Of a stretch of 40,777 nt of DNA, positions 7,245 to 16,169 are shown piece after piece; the stretch's first letter is position 1; the number at the start of each line of letters is the position of its first letter. The notes beneath the pieces were generated by a model that did no database searches, had not been told where the DNA came from, and was given only the letters and a program-made list of their open reading frames with translations. The stretch is from Jannaschia sp. Os4 (GTDB lineage: Bacteria > Pseudomonadota > Alphaproteobacteria > Rhodobacterales > Rhodobacteraceae). Position numbers and translations under genes: made by a program. The DNA lies in the NCBI RefSeq assembly GCF_016820245.1, contig NZ_JAFCAR010000007.1:1-40777 (forward strand), written 5' to 3'.

Positions 7245-9311
7245 ATGAACGCGATCTTCACGCAGGACACGCGACTCGGGCGGCTGACGACGGCGCTGGG
7301 GAAGGACACGCTCGTCCTGCTGCGCTTCGACGGCACGGACGCGATGAGCGGGCAGTTCGACTACCGCGTCGAGGCGCTCTCGACCGAGCCGAACATCGAC
7401 TTCGACGGTCTGATCGGCACCCACGCGACCGTGGAGCTCGAGAGCTCCAACCACGGGACGCGCTACTACGACGGCATCGTGGTCGAGGCGCAGTGGGCGG
7501 GCGTGGGCGAGAACGGCAACCGCTACAACCTCGCGCTGCGCCCGTGGACGTGGCTGGCCGGGCTGCGGCGCAACCAGCGCATCTTCCACGGCCGCACGGT
7601 GGTCGAGATCGTGACCGAGGTGCTGTCCGACTACGCGGGGCTGGGCGAGCCCCATCTCGAGGTGCGGCTCTCCGAGGACTACCCCAAGCTCGAGTACACG
7701 GTGCAGTACCGCGAGAGCGACCTCGCCTTCGTGACCCGGATGCTGGAACGGTTCGGCATCAGCTACCACTTCGCCCACGCCGCGGGCTCGCACACGATGG
7801 TGCTGACCGACGCGGTGGACTCCCACGCGGCGGTCCCGGGCGGCTCGCGCGACTACAAGCCGGTCAATGCCGACCACCAAGGCGACGACGAGCATTTCTG
7901 GGAGTGGTTCCCCGAGCGGTCGATCACCACGGGGGCGATCCGGCTGACGGACTACAACTTCAAGACGCCCAACGCCGCGATGGAGGTGGACCGCGTCGGC
8001 GACGCGCGCTTCGCCCACGGCCAGATCGAGAGCTTCGACTATCCGGGCGACTACCTCGCGATGGGGCAGGGCAGCGTGGTGGCCGCCCTGCGCACCCTGC
8101 AGGAGCGCGGGCAGGACCGGCGCCACCGCGCGGTGGGCAACGTCGCGACCCTCGGGGCAGGGGGCGTAGTGACCTTGGGCGGCGACCACGTGCAGGGCGT
8201 GAAGGGCGAGGCGTATCTCTGCCTCCGGGCCACGCATTCCTACGTCTCCGACAGCTACGGCTCGGGCGAGGCGAAGTCCGACCGCCACGCCTACTCGGGC
8301 CAGTACGTGCTGATGCCGGTGACCGCGCCGATGCACCCGGAGCGCAAGACGCCGCTGCCGGTGGTGCAGGGGCCGCAGACGGCGGTGGTCGTGGGCGACG
8401 GCGAGATCGACTGCGACGAGTACGGGCGCATCCTCGTGCGGTTCCACTGGGACCTCGAGGGCGCCCACTCGATGCGGTGCCGGGTGTCGCAGAACTGGGC
8501 CGGCAAGGGCTGGGGCGGGATGGTGATCCCGCGGATCGGCATGGAGGTCGTGGTCGAGTTCCTCGAGGGCGACCCCGACAAGCCGCTGGTCACGGGCTGC
8601 GTCTACAACGGGCGGCAGGATCCGCCCTACCCGCTGCCGGCGGCCAAGACCAAGAGCGTGTTCAAGACCGACACCCACCAAGGGTCGGGCTTCAACGAGC
8701 TGACCTTCGAGGACGAGCGCGACCGCGAGCTGATCTACATGCACGGGCAGAAGGACCAGCAGATCGACATCCTCAACGACCGCGCCAAGGGCATCGGGCG
8801 CGACCAGTCCGAGACGGTGGGCCGGGACAAGACGATCTCGGTGGGCCGCGACCACACGGAGGCGGTCGGCCAGGACGCGCGGCACACCGTGGGCCGCGAC
8901 GTGGTCTATCAGGTCGGCCAGAACCAGCAGGAGAAGTACGGCAAGGACCACGTCCACGTCGTCGGCAACATCCACAAGCAGGACATCTACGCCGACCACC
9001 TCGTGCAGGTGGGCCGCAACCACGAGGAGACGGTCCTCGGGCGCTCGGTGCTGAACGTCACGCAGTCGATCACCAACAACACCAAGCTGCACACGCTGAT
9101 GGCCTACCAGAAGATGGTGGTGAAGGGGCCGGGCGGGAAGATCACGATCGACGCGTCGGGCATCACCTTGGAGGCGGCGCAGATCCGGCTGAAGGGGAAC
9201 GTGTCGATGGGCGGCGGCGGCTCGGCGCAGGTGCCGACGCTGCAGGGCGCGGCGAACGACGCGCTGCCCTTGGTGGAGGAGTGCATCGCCCAGAAGGGCG
9301 AGGAGAGCTGA
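7245..9311 (+). CDS. vgrG: T6SS spike protein VgrG (TssI)
   Basis: 688-aa spike protein. The N-terminal half (about residues 1-380) is the gp27-like base, with typical segments RRNQRIFHGRTVVEIVTEVL and YTVQYRESDLAFVTRMLERFGISYHF. The OB-fold follows (about 385-470: GEIDCDEYGRILVRFHWDLEG, then GWGGMVIPRIGMEVVVEFLEGDPDKP). After that comes a gp5-like beta-prism of repeating strands rich in VGRD motifs (about 510-610) and a short tail. The ATG at 7245 follows GGAG; the in-frame TTG at 7233 lacks a site. No enzymatic domain is fused, so cargo must ride through adaptors. It heads a five-gene operon ending with the DUF4123 gene at 11469. No Hcp, sheath, baseplate or ClpV genes are present. Confidence 0.95.
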   Translation: MNAIFTQDTRLGRLTTALGKDTLVLLRFDGTDAMSGQFDYRVEALSTEPNIDFDGLIGTHATVELESSNHGTRYYDGIVVEAQWAGVGENGNRYNLALRPWTWLAGLRRNQRIFHGRTVVEIVTEVLSDYAGLGEPHLEVRLSEDYPKLEYTVQYRESDLAFVTRMLERFGISYHFAHAAGSHTMVLTDAVDSHAAVPGGSRDYKPVNADHQGDDEHFWEWFPERSITTGAIRLTDYNFKTPNAAMEVDRVGDARFAHGQIESFDYPGDYLAMGQGSVVAALRTLQERGQDRRHRAVGNVATLGAGGVVTLGGDHVQGVKGEAYLCLRATHSYVSDSYGSGEAKSDRHAYSGQYVLMPVTAPMHPERKTPLPVVQGPQTAVVVGDGEIDCDEYGRILVRFHWDLEGAHSMRCRVSQNWAGKGWGGMVIPRIGMEVVVEFLEGDPDKPLVTGCVYNGRQDPPYPLPAAKTKSVFKTDTHQGSGFNELTFEDERDRELIYMHGQKDQQIDILNDRAKGIGRDQSETVGRDKTISVGRDHTEAVGQDARHTVGRDVVYQVGQNQQEKYGKDHVHVVGNIHKQDIYADHLVQVGRNHEETVLGRSVLNVTQSITNNTKLHTLMAYQKMVVKGPGGKITIDASGITLEAAQIRLKGNVSMGGGGSAQVPTLQGAANDALPLVEECIAQKGEES

Positions 9312-9345
9312 CCCGCTCGGCCGCGAGAGGGCAGGGGAGGCGCCG

Positions 9346-10113
9346 GTGCTGACCGTCGACGCGCTGCTGACCCCGGACGTGCGGGACGCGCTGCGCCACG
9401 CCCGCGCGCGCGCCTATGCCGACAAGGCGGACGCGTTCGCGCGCGAGCGGCTGCCGCAGCGGCTGGGCGCGCTCGCGCCGGCGGACCGCCGGGCCGTCGT
9501 CGAGGAGGCGTATCGGCGGGGCCGGGGGCTCGGGCTGGAGGCGGACGGCGACCAGCTCATGCACCTCGTGGCCGTGGCGCATCTGGGTATCGGCTTCGCC
9601 ACGGACCCGCAGTTCGCCGGGATGCGCGCGGCCGTGGGCTGGCGCAAGGGGACGGTCCCGGACCTGACGGGCTTCGCCGGCGAGATCGACCGCTACCGCG
9701 ACGCGGTGGCCGGGGACGTGGCCGACCTGCGCCGCCCGATCCGGGCGTTCGAGCTGCACTTCGCGCGCGACGCGGCGGACGAGTCGGACGCGGCGTGCCT
9801 CGACCTGATGGGACGGGCCTTCCCGGCGCGCACGGCGCGGCTCTCCGCCGGCGCGCGGCAGGCCGTCGTGGCGGCGGGACGGGACGGGGCGCGGACCCTC
9901 GGCCTCGGGGGGGCGGACATGGTGGCCCACGTCGCGCTGACGCTGTGCTTCGGGCATGCCTTCGGGCACGATCCGCTCCATCCGTGGGCGGGGGCGGCCT
10001 ACGCCCACGGCACGCCCGAGGCGCGGCGGCTCGCGCTCGGGGCGGGGGTGCGCGACCACGTCGCCCGCTTCGTCCCCGCGCCGGGCGAGGCCGATCCCAG
10101 CGAGAGGTTTTGA
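9346..10113 (+). CDS. Two-module helical protein related to DUF4123 C-termini
   Basis: 255-aa protein with no enzyme motif that I recognise. It consists of two similar helical modules. Module A (about residues 10-95) ends in LGLEADGDQLMHLVAVAHLG then FATDPQF. Module B (about 130-235) ends in LGLGGADMVAHVALTLCFGH then FGHDPLHPW. The same pattern forms the C-terminal tail of the two longer DUF4123 adaptors here (16170-17210 and 30760-31734), while the DUF4123 protein of this operon (11469-12317) lacks such a tail. I infer that it is the detached adaptor or chaperone module for the amidase effector. The GTG at 9346 follows GGGGAGG. The stop is 1 bp before the amidase start. Confidence 0.75.
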   Translation: MLTVDALLTPDVRDALRHARARAYADKADAFARERLPQRLGALAPADRRAVVEEAYRRGRGLGLEADGDQLMHLVAVAHLGIGFATDPQFAGMRAAVGWRKGTVPDLTGFAGEIDRYRDAVAGDVADLRRPIRAFELHFARDAADESDAACLDLMGRAFPARTARLSAGARQAVVAAGRDGARTLGLGGADMVAHVALTLCFGHAFGHDPLHPWAGAAYAHGTPEARRLALGAGVRDHVARFVPAPGEADPSERF

Positions 10114-10114
10114 C

Positions 10115-10942
10115 ATGGCGGAGGTGACGACGGGCGGGCCCTGCGCGGCGATCTGGAACGGGCTGCGCGACCTCGCCGACCGGTTCGGCGCGCGGGGGCC
10201 GGGCGGCGCGGCGGCGCGGACGGCGTCCGACCTCGTGACGGCGACCGACTACGTGGACGAGGCGGTGGTCACGGGGGACACGCAGATCCAGGAGACGGCC
10301 CGCACCGCCCGGGTGGCGGGGGCCGACGCGCGGTCGGACAGCACGACCGGGAGCTGCCCCACCTGCAAGGTCGCCTTCGTGATCGGGCATTCCTCGACCG
10401 ACGGGGGCGCCGACTCGACCTATATCGGCGAGCAGGAGTGGCCCTACAACGACGACGTCGCCAAGCGCGCCGTGGCCAAGATCGAGGCGCAGAGCGAGGG
10501 CCGCGTCTCGGCCAAGATCTTCTACCGCGTGACGGCGGGCGGCTACGGGTCGGAGATGCGCGCGGTCTACGCGCAGGTGAACGCCTACCTCGAGGACGTC
10601 CCGTCCGAGAAGAAGATCGCGATGGAGCTGCACTACAACTCCTTCGCGGGGCCGGCGGACTACGCGCTGGTGCTCTACGACAGCAGCGAGGGGCAGTCGG
10701 GCTTCGCGCAGCGCGCCGCCTCGCGGATGGGCGCGATCTACGGGGCGTCCCGGAGCCTCATCAAGCACTATGCGGACAACCCGACGGGGCATGGCGGGTT
10801 CAACTACGGGCCGCGCAACACCTTCCTGATGGAGCCGTTCTTCGGCTCGGACCGGCGCACGGCGACCATCGCCGCCACCGAGGAGGCGCGCGACGCGCTG
10901 GCGCAGGTCTATGCCGACCTCATGGTGGAGTGGACGCAATGA
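10115..10942 (+). CDS. Putative T6SS peptidoglycan amidase effector (Amidase_3-like)
   Basis: 275-aa probable zinc N-acetylmuramoyl-L-alanine amidase. The catalytic region (about residues 85-270) shows the expected order of ligands: His92 in VIGHSS, Glu106 in GEQEW, His173 in ELHYNSF and the catalytic Glu240 in FLMEPFFGS. There is no signal peptide, so delivery to a neighbour's periplasm must depend on the adjacent VgrG. The first 80 residues have no recognised fold and end in CPTC (81-84), perhaps a disulfide or metal clasp; they may be the loading domain. The ATG at 10115 is chosen over earlier frame-open positions because GAGAGG lies seven bases upstream and the previous gene has just ended. 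The stop overlaps the immunity gene start (ATGA). Confidence 0.82.
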   Translation: MAEVTTGGPCAAIWNGLRDLADRFGARGPGGAAARTASDLVTATDYVDEAVVTGDTQIQETARTARVAGADARSDSTTGSCPTCKVAFVIGHSSTDGGADSTYIGEQEWPYNDDVAKRAVAKIEAQSEGRVSAKIFYRVTAGGYGSEMRAVYAQVNAYLEDVPSEKKIAMELHYNSFAGPADYALVLYDSSEGQSGFAQRAASRMGAIYGASRSLIKHYADNPTGHGGFNYGPRNTFLMEPFFGSDRRTATIAATEEARDALAQVYADLMVEWTQ

Positions 10943-11472
10943 TCCGGACGATCCTCCTGCTCGCGGCGCTGGCCGCCGCGCCGCCCGCCGCCGCCCAGAG
11001 CCTCCTCGCCCTGCCGGGGCCGGACGGCACGGCCTTCTGGCGGACCGGGCCGGGCGAGCCCGCGGCGGTGCATCGCGGCGTCGACGGGGGGCAGGGGGGC
11101 CTGTGCTACGCGCCCGGCGCCGGCGGGCGGCTGGTCCCGGACGCGGCGGACACGTCCTGCCTGCGCTACCTCGTGGTCGGCGCGGACCTGCAGACGGGCG
11201 GGGCGGACCCCTACGCGATCCGCGGGCGGATCGTGCCGGTCGCGGGCGACCTGTCCTTGGCGCGGCGCGGCTTCGCGGTCACGGGCGTCGCGGGGATCGG
11301 ATACTGCGGCGAGCGGTCCGACTGCGACGTGATCCACGTCGCGGGCGTGACCTCCGAGGCGGTCCTGCCGGCGCTGGTCCGGGCGGTCGCCACGGGGGCG
11401 GTGGTCACGGTGCGCGGGCCGGGCGTCTGGTCCTTCGAGTCGATCGACGTCGTGATCGACGGGATCGAGTGA
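10939..11472 (+). CDS. Putative periplasmic immunity protein for the amidase
   Basis: 177-aa protein with a classical signal peptide (charged MIRT, hydrophobic run to about residue 18, cleavage near AAAQ). The mature part has four cysteines (56, 74, 123, 129), consistent with two disulfides in the periplasm. I recognise no family. Its position, 4 bp inside the end of the amidase gene and 4 bp over the next gene, and its predicted location where an amidase would act make it the obvious immunity candidate. It could instead be a secreted lysozyme or amidase inhibitor of unrelated type. The function is inferred from context. Confidence 0.72.
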   Translation: MIRTILLLAALAAAPPAAAQSLLALPGPDGTAFWRTGPGEPAAVHRGVDGGQGGLCYAPGAGGRLVPDAADTSCLRYLVVGADLQTGGADPYAIRGRIVPVAGDLSLARRGFAVTGVAGIGYCGERSDCDVIHVAGVTSEAVLPALVRAVATGAVVTVRGPGVWSFESIDVVIDGIE

Positions 11473-12317
11473 CCGCGCCCGCGCCCAAGCCCGGCGAGGT
11501 CTGGCTGTTCGACGTGACCGTCGCCGCCGGGTCGGGGAGCGTCACGGCCCCCGCCGTCGCGGTGGCGCGGCGGCCCTCGGCGGCGCACCAGCTGCTGCGG
11601 CGGTTCCTCGACGGGCGCGCCGTGCCCGGCGAGATCGCGCGGCGCGGGGCGCTCGACGAGCTCGCCCTCGACGACGCGGCGGACCTCGCCGAGGGGCTGG
11701 CGGCGGACGGGGTCGCGCTGGGGCCGTTCGGGCACGACCACCCCCACGTCTTCCCCGCGCCCGCGGGCCGCCTGGTCGAGCGGCGGGTGCCGGTCGCGGA
11801 CCTGCGCCGCCGGCTCTTCCCCGAGACGGCGCCCGGCGCCGACGGGGTGGAGACGGCGACCTTCGCAGTGCTCGACGCGGCGCGGGTGTTCGGCCTGCCC
11901 GAGATCCTCGCGGGGTCGGGGCTGGACCACCTGTCGCTGTTCCAAGGCGCCGCCGCCGCCGATCATGCGGAGACCGCGCCCTACCTCGTGAAGCTGCGGC
12001 CCGGCCACGGGCTGACGGCCCGGCTCCTTGGCGCGGCGGAGGAGGATCCGCTGGCGTGGCCCGCGGCGCCGGGGCTTCTGCTGCGCGCGCCGCTCGGGCT
12101 GCGGGGGCTGCGGCGGCAGCTGCGGGGATACACCTTCGTGCAGGACGAGGCGCGGGGGCGGCGGCTCTACTTCCGCTACTACGACCCGCGGGTCTTCGCC
12201 GCGACGATCCTGCGCGCGCAGGAGCCGGTCCGGGCGCGGTTCATGCGGGGGATCGAGAGCGTGACCCTGAACGACGGCGGCGACGACGCGGTGGAGCTAG
12301 CGGCGGAGGCGCCCTAG
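11469..12317 (+). CDS. DUF4123 T6SS adaptor, short form
   Basis: 282-aa member of the DUF4123 family, whose members (Tap/Tec) load effectors on VgrG. The DUF4123 core covers about residues 135-265: FAVLDAARVFGLPEILAGSG, ETAPYLVKLRP, then RQLRGYTFVQDEARGRRLYF and YYDPRVF. The first 130 residues contain an extra domain that I do not recognise. The protein stops directly after the core and lacks the helical tail of the other two DUF4123 proteins; a duplicated copy of that tail is encoded separately at 9346-10113. The GTG start overlaps the immunity stop (GTGA). The 3' end overlaps the convergent gene at 12297 by 21 bp. Confidence 0.82.
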   Translation: MTAPAPKPGEVWLFDVTVAAGSGSVTAPAVAVARRPSAAHQLLRRFLDGRAVPGEIARRGALDELALDDAADLAEGLAADGVALGPFGHDHPHVFPAPAGRLVERRVPVADLRRRLFPETAPGADGVETATFAVLDAARVFGLPEILAGSGLDHLSLFQGAAAADHAETAPYLVKLRPGHGLTARLLGAAEEDPLAWPAAPGLLLRAPLGLRGLRRQLRGYTFVQDEARGRRLYFRYYDPRVFAATILRAQEPVRARFMRGIESVTLNDGGDDAVELAAEAP

Positions 12318-13136
12318 CCGCGCGTCCAGCCCGTCGGGCGCGTCGGGCGGCGGAGCGGTCGGGCCGTCCGGAACCGCCGCCGCGCCCTCGGCCATGAAGG
12401 CGGAGATCCGGGCCGCCAGCCGGTCGCCCGCGCCCACGTCGAGCGCGCCCTGCGCGTCGAGGGGCAGGCGGAGCGACGCGAGGCGCTCGGTCCCGGCCTC
12501 GTCCCGCAGGAGCCAGCCGAACTCCCACGGGCGCTGGACGTAGCGGACCGCGTCCCACGTCTCGACGAGGAGCGCGGCGCCGCGGCCCGCGTGGACGGCG
12601 CGGCGCGCGCGGTCGAAGGTGATCGCCCCGGTCGCGGGCCGCCGCGCCAGCGCCCACGCCGCCACCCCCCCGAGGACCAGCGCCGCGAGCGCGAAGAGCA
12701 GCAGCGGCAGGTGCGCCTGCCAGCCGCCGGGGGTGAGCACGAACTCGTAGCGGAGGAACTCCGCCGCGGTGAGCGTGCGGTCCGGCCAGATCAGCGGCAG
12801 CGTGCGGTCGCCCGCCGCGATCTCGTTGGCCACGTAGTCCGAGCCGAAGGCGTCGAGCTCCGCGTCCAGCAGGGCGAGCATCCCGGCCTCGCGCGCGGCG
12901 CGGCCCGTGACGAAGGCCCACGCCACCAGCGCCGCCGGCAGGAGCGCGAGCGCCGCCGCAGCCAAGGCCAGCGCGCGGCGGCGCCCCGCGCGCCCGTCCC
13001 GCAGCACGAGGCGGTCGTCGTCGACATGGACGATCTCGGGCGGGGCGGGGCCGGGCTCGGGCGCGACGGCGGCGGCGGGGCGGGGCGGGGCGAGGGCGGC
13101 GGCCGCCCTCCGCTCGAGGCTAAATCGGCCGGTCAT
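12297..13136 (-). CDS. Membrane protein, putative immunity to the VasX-like toxin
   Basis: 279-aa protein with two confident transmembrane helices (about residues 55-76, ALALAAAALALLPAALVAW, and 143-165, LPLLLFALAALVLGGVAAW) separated by a loop with conserved-looking DRTLPLIWPDRTL. The last 110 residues or so are soluble, with ITFDRARRAVHAGR and WDAVRYVQRPWEFGWLL. That segment loosely recalls DUF6708 proteins of T6SS loci, a low-certainty comparison. It follows the VasX-like gene with a 17-bp overlap. A multi-pass immunity protein directly after a pore-forming effector is also the arrangement of vasX-tsiV2. I infer immunity from context only. Confidence 0.65.
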   Translation of the reverse strand: MTGRFSLERRAAAALAPPRPAAAVAPEPGPAPPEIVHVDDDRLVLRDGRAGRRRALALAAAALALLPAALVAWAFVTGRAAREAGMLALLDAELDAFGSDYVANEIAAGDRTLPLIWPDRTLTAAEFLRYEFVLTPGGWQAHLPLLLFALAALVLGGVAAWALARRPATGAITFDRARRAVHAGRGAALLVETWDAVRYVQRPWEFGWLLRDEAGTERLASLRLPLDAQGALDVGAGDRLAARISAFMAEGAAAVPDGPTAPPPDAPDGLDARLGRLRR

Positions 13137-16100
13137 TGAGCATCCCGACGGTGATCTCGGCCGGTCGCCGCAGCCGCCCCGCCGGGTGCAGGATCCGCAT
13201 GGGGACGACGACGTCCGGCTTGGGCTCGTAGTACCAGATGATGTTGGCGCGCTGCCCGAAGTCGATCCGCAGGCTGACGACCATCATCCCCTGCTGCACG
13301 GTGTAGGTGCCGCCCTCGATGGCGCCGCGGAACGCGGCGGCGAGGCGGTCGGTCGCGGCCGGGTCGATGGGCTGGTCGATCTGCCCGGTCAGCTCGTTGG
13401 GCGTGCCGCCGGTGTAGACCCCGACCACGATCTCGGACTGGCCGATCACGAACTGCGGCAGGCGGAACACGAGGTCGTAGCTGCGGTCCTCGAACCAGAA
13501 GTTGCCGAAGATGCGCCGCCCCAGCGAGCCGCCGAAGCGGTCGATCTCCAGCTGGGGCATGGCGAAGAGGTTCATGAACTCCTGCACCTCCATGCGGAAG
13601 GCGATGGCGACGGCCTCCCGGTCGGGGCCGTCGTGGATGGCCATCATGCGCGCGCGCCGGATGCGGGTCTCGATCGGCTGGCGGTTGCCGTCCTGCCAGA
13701 AGGCGTAGTCGCGGGACTTGCCCCAGAAGCACTGGAAGAGGAGCAGCTCCAGCGGGTTCTTGGAGTAGATCAGGACCAGCACCGTGCCGATGCCGACGAG
13801 GATCAGCGCGAGGATCGTCGCCACCACCGCGACCGGCAGGCCGACCACGGTCGAGGCGCTGGCCCCCGCGCCGCCCGCCATCAGCCCCGCCGCCCCGAAG
13901 AACAGCGCGCCCGCGCCGAGCGCCGTGAGCGCGTGGCCGACCCCCGCCCCGGTGTTGCCTTGGCGGAACTCCGACACCGCGTTCCACGCGGAGGTGACGG
14001 CCATCGCGAAGTTGGCGACCGCGATCAGGCGGGAGGGCAGGGTGCCCGTCAGCACGCGGGCCAGCCGCCCGGCGCTGCCGGTGATGCCCGGCGCGAAGCG
14101 CGCGGCGACGGCGGCGGGCAGGACCCGCGTGCTCATGTCCGCCAGCTGGAGGCCCCCGCGGGCGAGGACCATCAGGTCGACGGTCAGCGCCGACAGGGCG
14201 GATCCGAAGGTCAGCGCGTCGTGGAGCATGTTGCCGCGCTGCAGCGGGTTGGCGCGCGAGAAGGCGGACTGGTTCGCGAGGCTCGCGATGGTCATCACGT
14301 TGAAGAAGGCGGAGACGCCGGTGAAGCCGCTCTCGACCGCGACGCCGACGCGGCGCCCGCTGCCCTCGGCCACGGTGAAGGCGAAGCGGTTCCCCGATTC
14401 GCGCACGACGTCGACCTCGGCGAGGCGCCAGAGGCGGGGCAGGCGCCCGGTGGACTGGTTCTGGCCCCAGCGGAACACCTTCTGGCCGGTCTCCAACCGC
14501 TGGCGGGCTCGCTCCAGCATCTCGATGCCCGCGTAGCCGCCGCTGCGGACGTTGGCCTCGAGGGCGCGCGCCACGAGCCGCGCGAGCTCGTCGCTGGTGT
14601 AGAGGGTGCGCCCGTCGACGATGCGGATGCCGAACACGTCGAGCGCCTTGGGGATCACCTCGTCGACGATGCGCTGGAGCGCGCGCGCGCTCATGCGGTA
14701 GCCGCCGCGCCGGGCGAGCTGCGCGGCGAAGCGGCTGTCGGCGACGGCCCGGCCCCAGAACGCGCCGAGGCCCTGCATGAAGCGGTCCATCGCCACGCCG
14801 GTGGCGCGCGCCCAGTCGAGGCCGTCCTGCGGCTGCGTGGTCAGCGCGATCAGGCCCTTCACCACCGCGCCGTAGGCGTTGCGCTGCTCGTGGACGGGCT
14901 TGTCGCCCTCGGCGTCGTGGGCGTTGTCGGCCAGCGCCGCCAGCATGGCCTGCCCCTCCTCCGAGGCCATCAGCCCGTCGAAGACGGGCGCGGCCACCTC
15001 CAGCAGCTTGACGAGCTCGGGCTCGGACGGGGCATCGTAGGCGAAGAAGTAGCGGAAGTAGCGGTCGAGGGTGCCGACGTCGTCGGTCTCCTCGCCGGGA
15101 TACATGAACGCGCGGTAGAGCGCGGCGATCTGGGTCCGGCGGGCGGCGAACTCCCGGAACTGCCGGTCCATGTCCTGCCAGAAGGCGTCGTGGGCGGGGA
15201 TGTCGACGTTCTCGGCGGCGGCCTCGGCGACCTCCTCGACGTCGCTGGTGCGCGCGGCCTGGACGAACTGCCCGATCATGTACGGGTAGAGGTTCAGCGC
15301 CGCGTGGTCCTGCTCCCAGACGGCGAGCTTGGCGTGGGCCTGCGCGATCTCGACCTGGCGCCCGACGGGGTCGTGCAGCGCGACGATCATCGAGGTGTCG
15401 CCGTAGCACTCGGTGTTGCCGATCTGGCGGGCGATGACCTCGGGCTCGGCGGCGAAGCTGGGCACGGTGGTCAGGTCGGCGAGGTTGAGGTCGCCGTCCG
15501 TCAGCACCCGGTCCCGGCGGCTGCGGTAGTCCTCGACGAGGCGGGAAAGGTTGTCGGCGGAGGCCTCCACGGCGTCGCGCCCGCCGGACACGAGGTTGAC
15601 GCGCTGCATCGTCTCGGCGCGGAAGGCGGCGTCGCCGTTGATGCGGTCGACGATCGCGCCGTCGAGCTCGTGCTCGGTGTAGAGGATCGAGACCTCGGAG
15701 ACGCCCTTGTTGACGAACACGAACGGATAGAACGCGCGCCCCGAGGAGCGGTCGAGTTCCAGCCCCGCCGTCGCGCTGAGGCCCCGGAAGAGGTACTTGC
15801 TGAAGCGCTCGACCACCTGCGGGTTGTCCCCGCCCGACGTGCCGTCGCGGTCGTAGCGGAAGATCTGCAGCGCCGAGCCGCCCGCCTCCTCGCGGATGTA
15901 GATCCAGCCGGGGCGCAGCAGGCGGGCGACGTAGCCTTGGCCGCCCGCGATGGAGGTCGCGCCGAGCAGCTGCGCGATCGGCGGCGGGCTCGCGGGGGCG
16001 ACGACGTCGTCGAACAGGTTCGCGTAGCCGTAGCGCACGGGATAGATCGCGGTGATCGTGCTGTCGCAGGGGCGCTCGGCCGAGCCGACGTCGACGCCGG

Positions 16101-16152
16101 GGGCGGCCTGCGCCTCCGCGTCCGAGATGATCTCGTCGAGGGTCTCGCCCAT
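13120..16152 (-). CDS. VasX-like T6SS membrane-acting effector
   Basis: 1010-aa protein. Residues of about 25-150 resemble the VasX N-terminal domain: IYPVRYGYANLFDDV, GGQGYVARLLRPGWIYIREE and LQIFRYDRDG. The middle (about 150-640) is soluble and helical. A hydrophobic cluster follows at about 640-800: FGSALSALTVDLMVLARGG, then the strongly hydrophobic Gly/Ala-rich helices around 740-797. A soluble C-terminus of about 200 residues ends the chain. VasX proteins are colicin-like effectors that permeabilise target membranes. The ATG at 16152 is preceded by GAGGAGGAC. It lies between its DUF4123 adaptor (17 bp upstream) and the putative membrane immunity gene (17-bp overlap downstream). Confidence 0.82.
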   Translation of the reverse strand: MGETLDEIISDAEAQAAPGVDVGSAERPCDSTITAIYPVRYGYANLFDDVVAPASPPPIAQLLGATSIAGGQGYVARLLRPGWIYIREEAGGSALQIFRYDRDGTSGGDNPQVVERFSKYLFRGLSATAGLELDRSSGRAFYPFVFVNKGVSEVSILYTEHELDGAIVDRINGDAAFRAETMQRVNLVSGGRDAVEASADNLSRLVEDYRSRRDRVLTDGDLNLADLTTVPSFAAEPEVIARQIGNTECYGDTSMIVALHDPVGRQVEIAQAHAKLAVWEQDHAALNLYPYMIGQFVQAARTSDVEEVAEAAAENVDIPAHDAFWQDMDRQFREFAARRTQIAALYRAFMYPGEETDDVGTLDRYFRYFFAYDAPSEPELVKLLEVAAPVFDGLMASEEGQAMLAALADNAHDAEGDKPVHEQRNAYGAVVKGLIALTTQPQDGLDWARATGVAMDRFMQGLGAFWGRAVADSRFAAQLARRGGYRMSARALQRIVDEVIPKALDVFGIRIVDGRTLYTSDELARLVARALEANVRSGGYAGIEMLERARQRLETGQKVFRWGQNQSTGRLPRLWRLAEVDVVRESGNRFAFTVAEGSGRRVGVAVESGFTGVSAFFNVMTIASLANQSAFSRANPLQRGNMLHDALTFGSALSALTVDLMVLARGGLQLADMSTRVLPAAVAARFAPGITGSAGRLARVLTGTLPSRLIAVANFAMAVTSAWNAVSEFRQGNTGAGVGHALTALGAGALFFGAAGLMAGGAGASASTVVGLPVAVVATILALILVGIGTVLVLIYSKNPLELLLFQCFWGKSRDYAFWQDGNRQPIETRIRRARMMAIHDGPDREAVAIAFRMEVQEFMNLFAMPQLEIDRFGGSLGRRIFGNFWFEDRSYDLVFRLPQFVIGQSEIVVGVYTGGTPNELTGQIDQPIDPAATDRLAAAFRGAIEGGTYTVQQGMMVVSLRIDFGQRANIIWYYEPKPDVVVPMRILHPAGRLRRPAEITVGMLNDRPI

Positions 16153-16169
16153 GTCGTCCTCCTCGGTCG

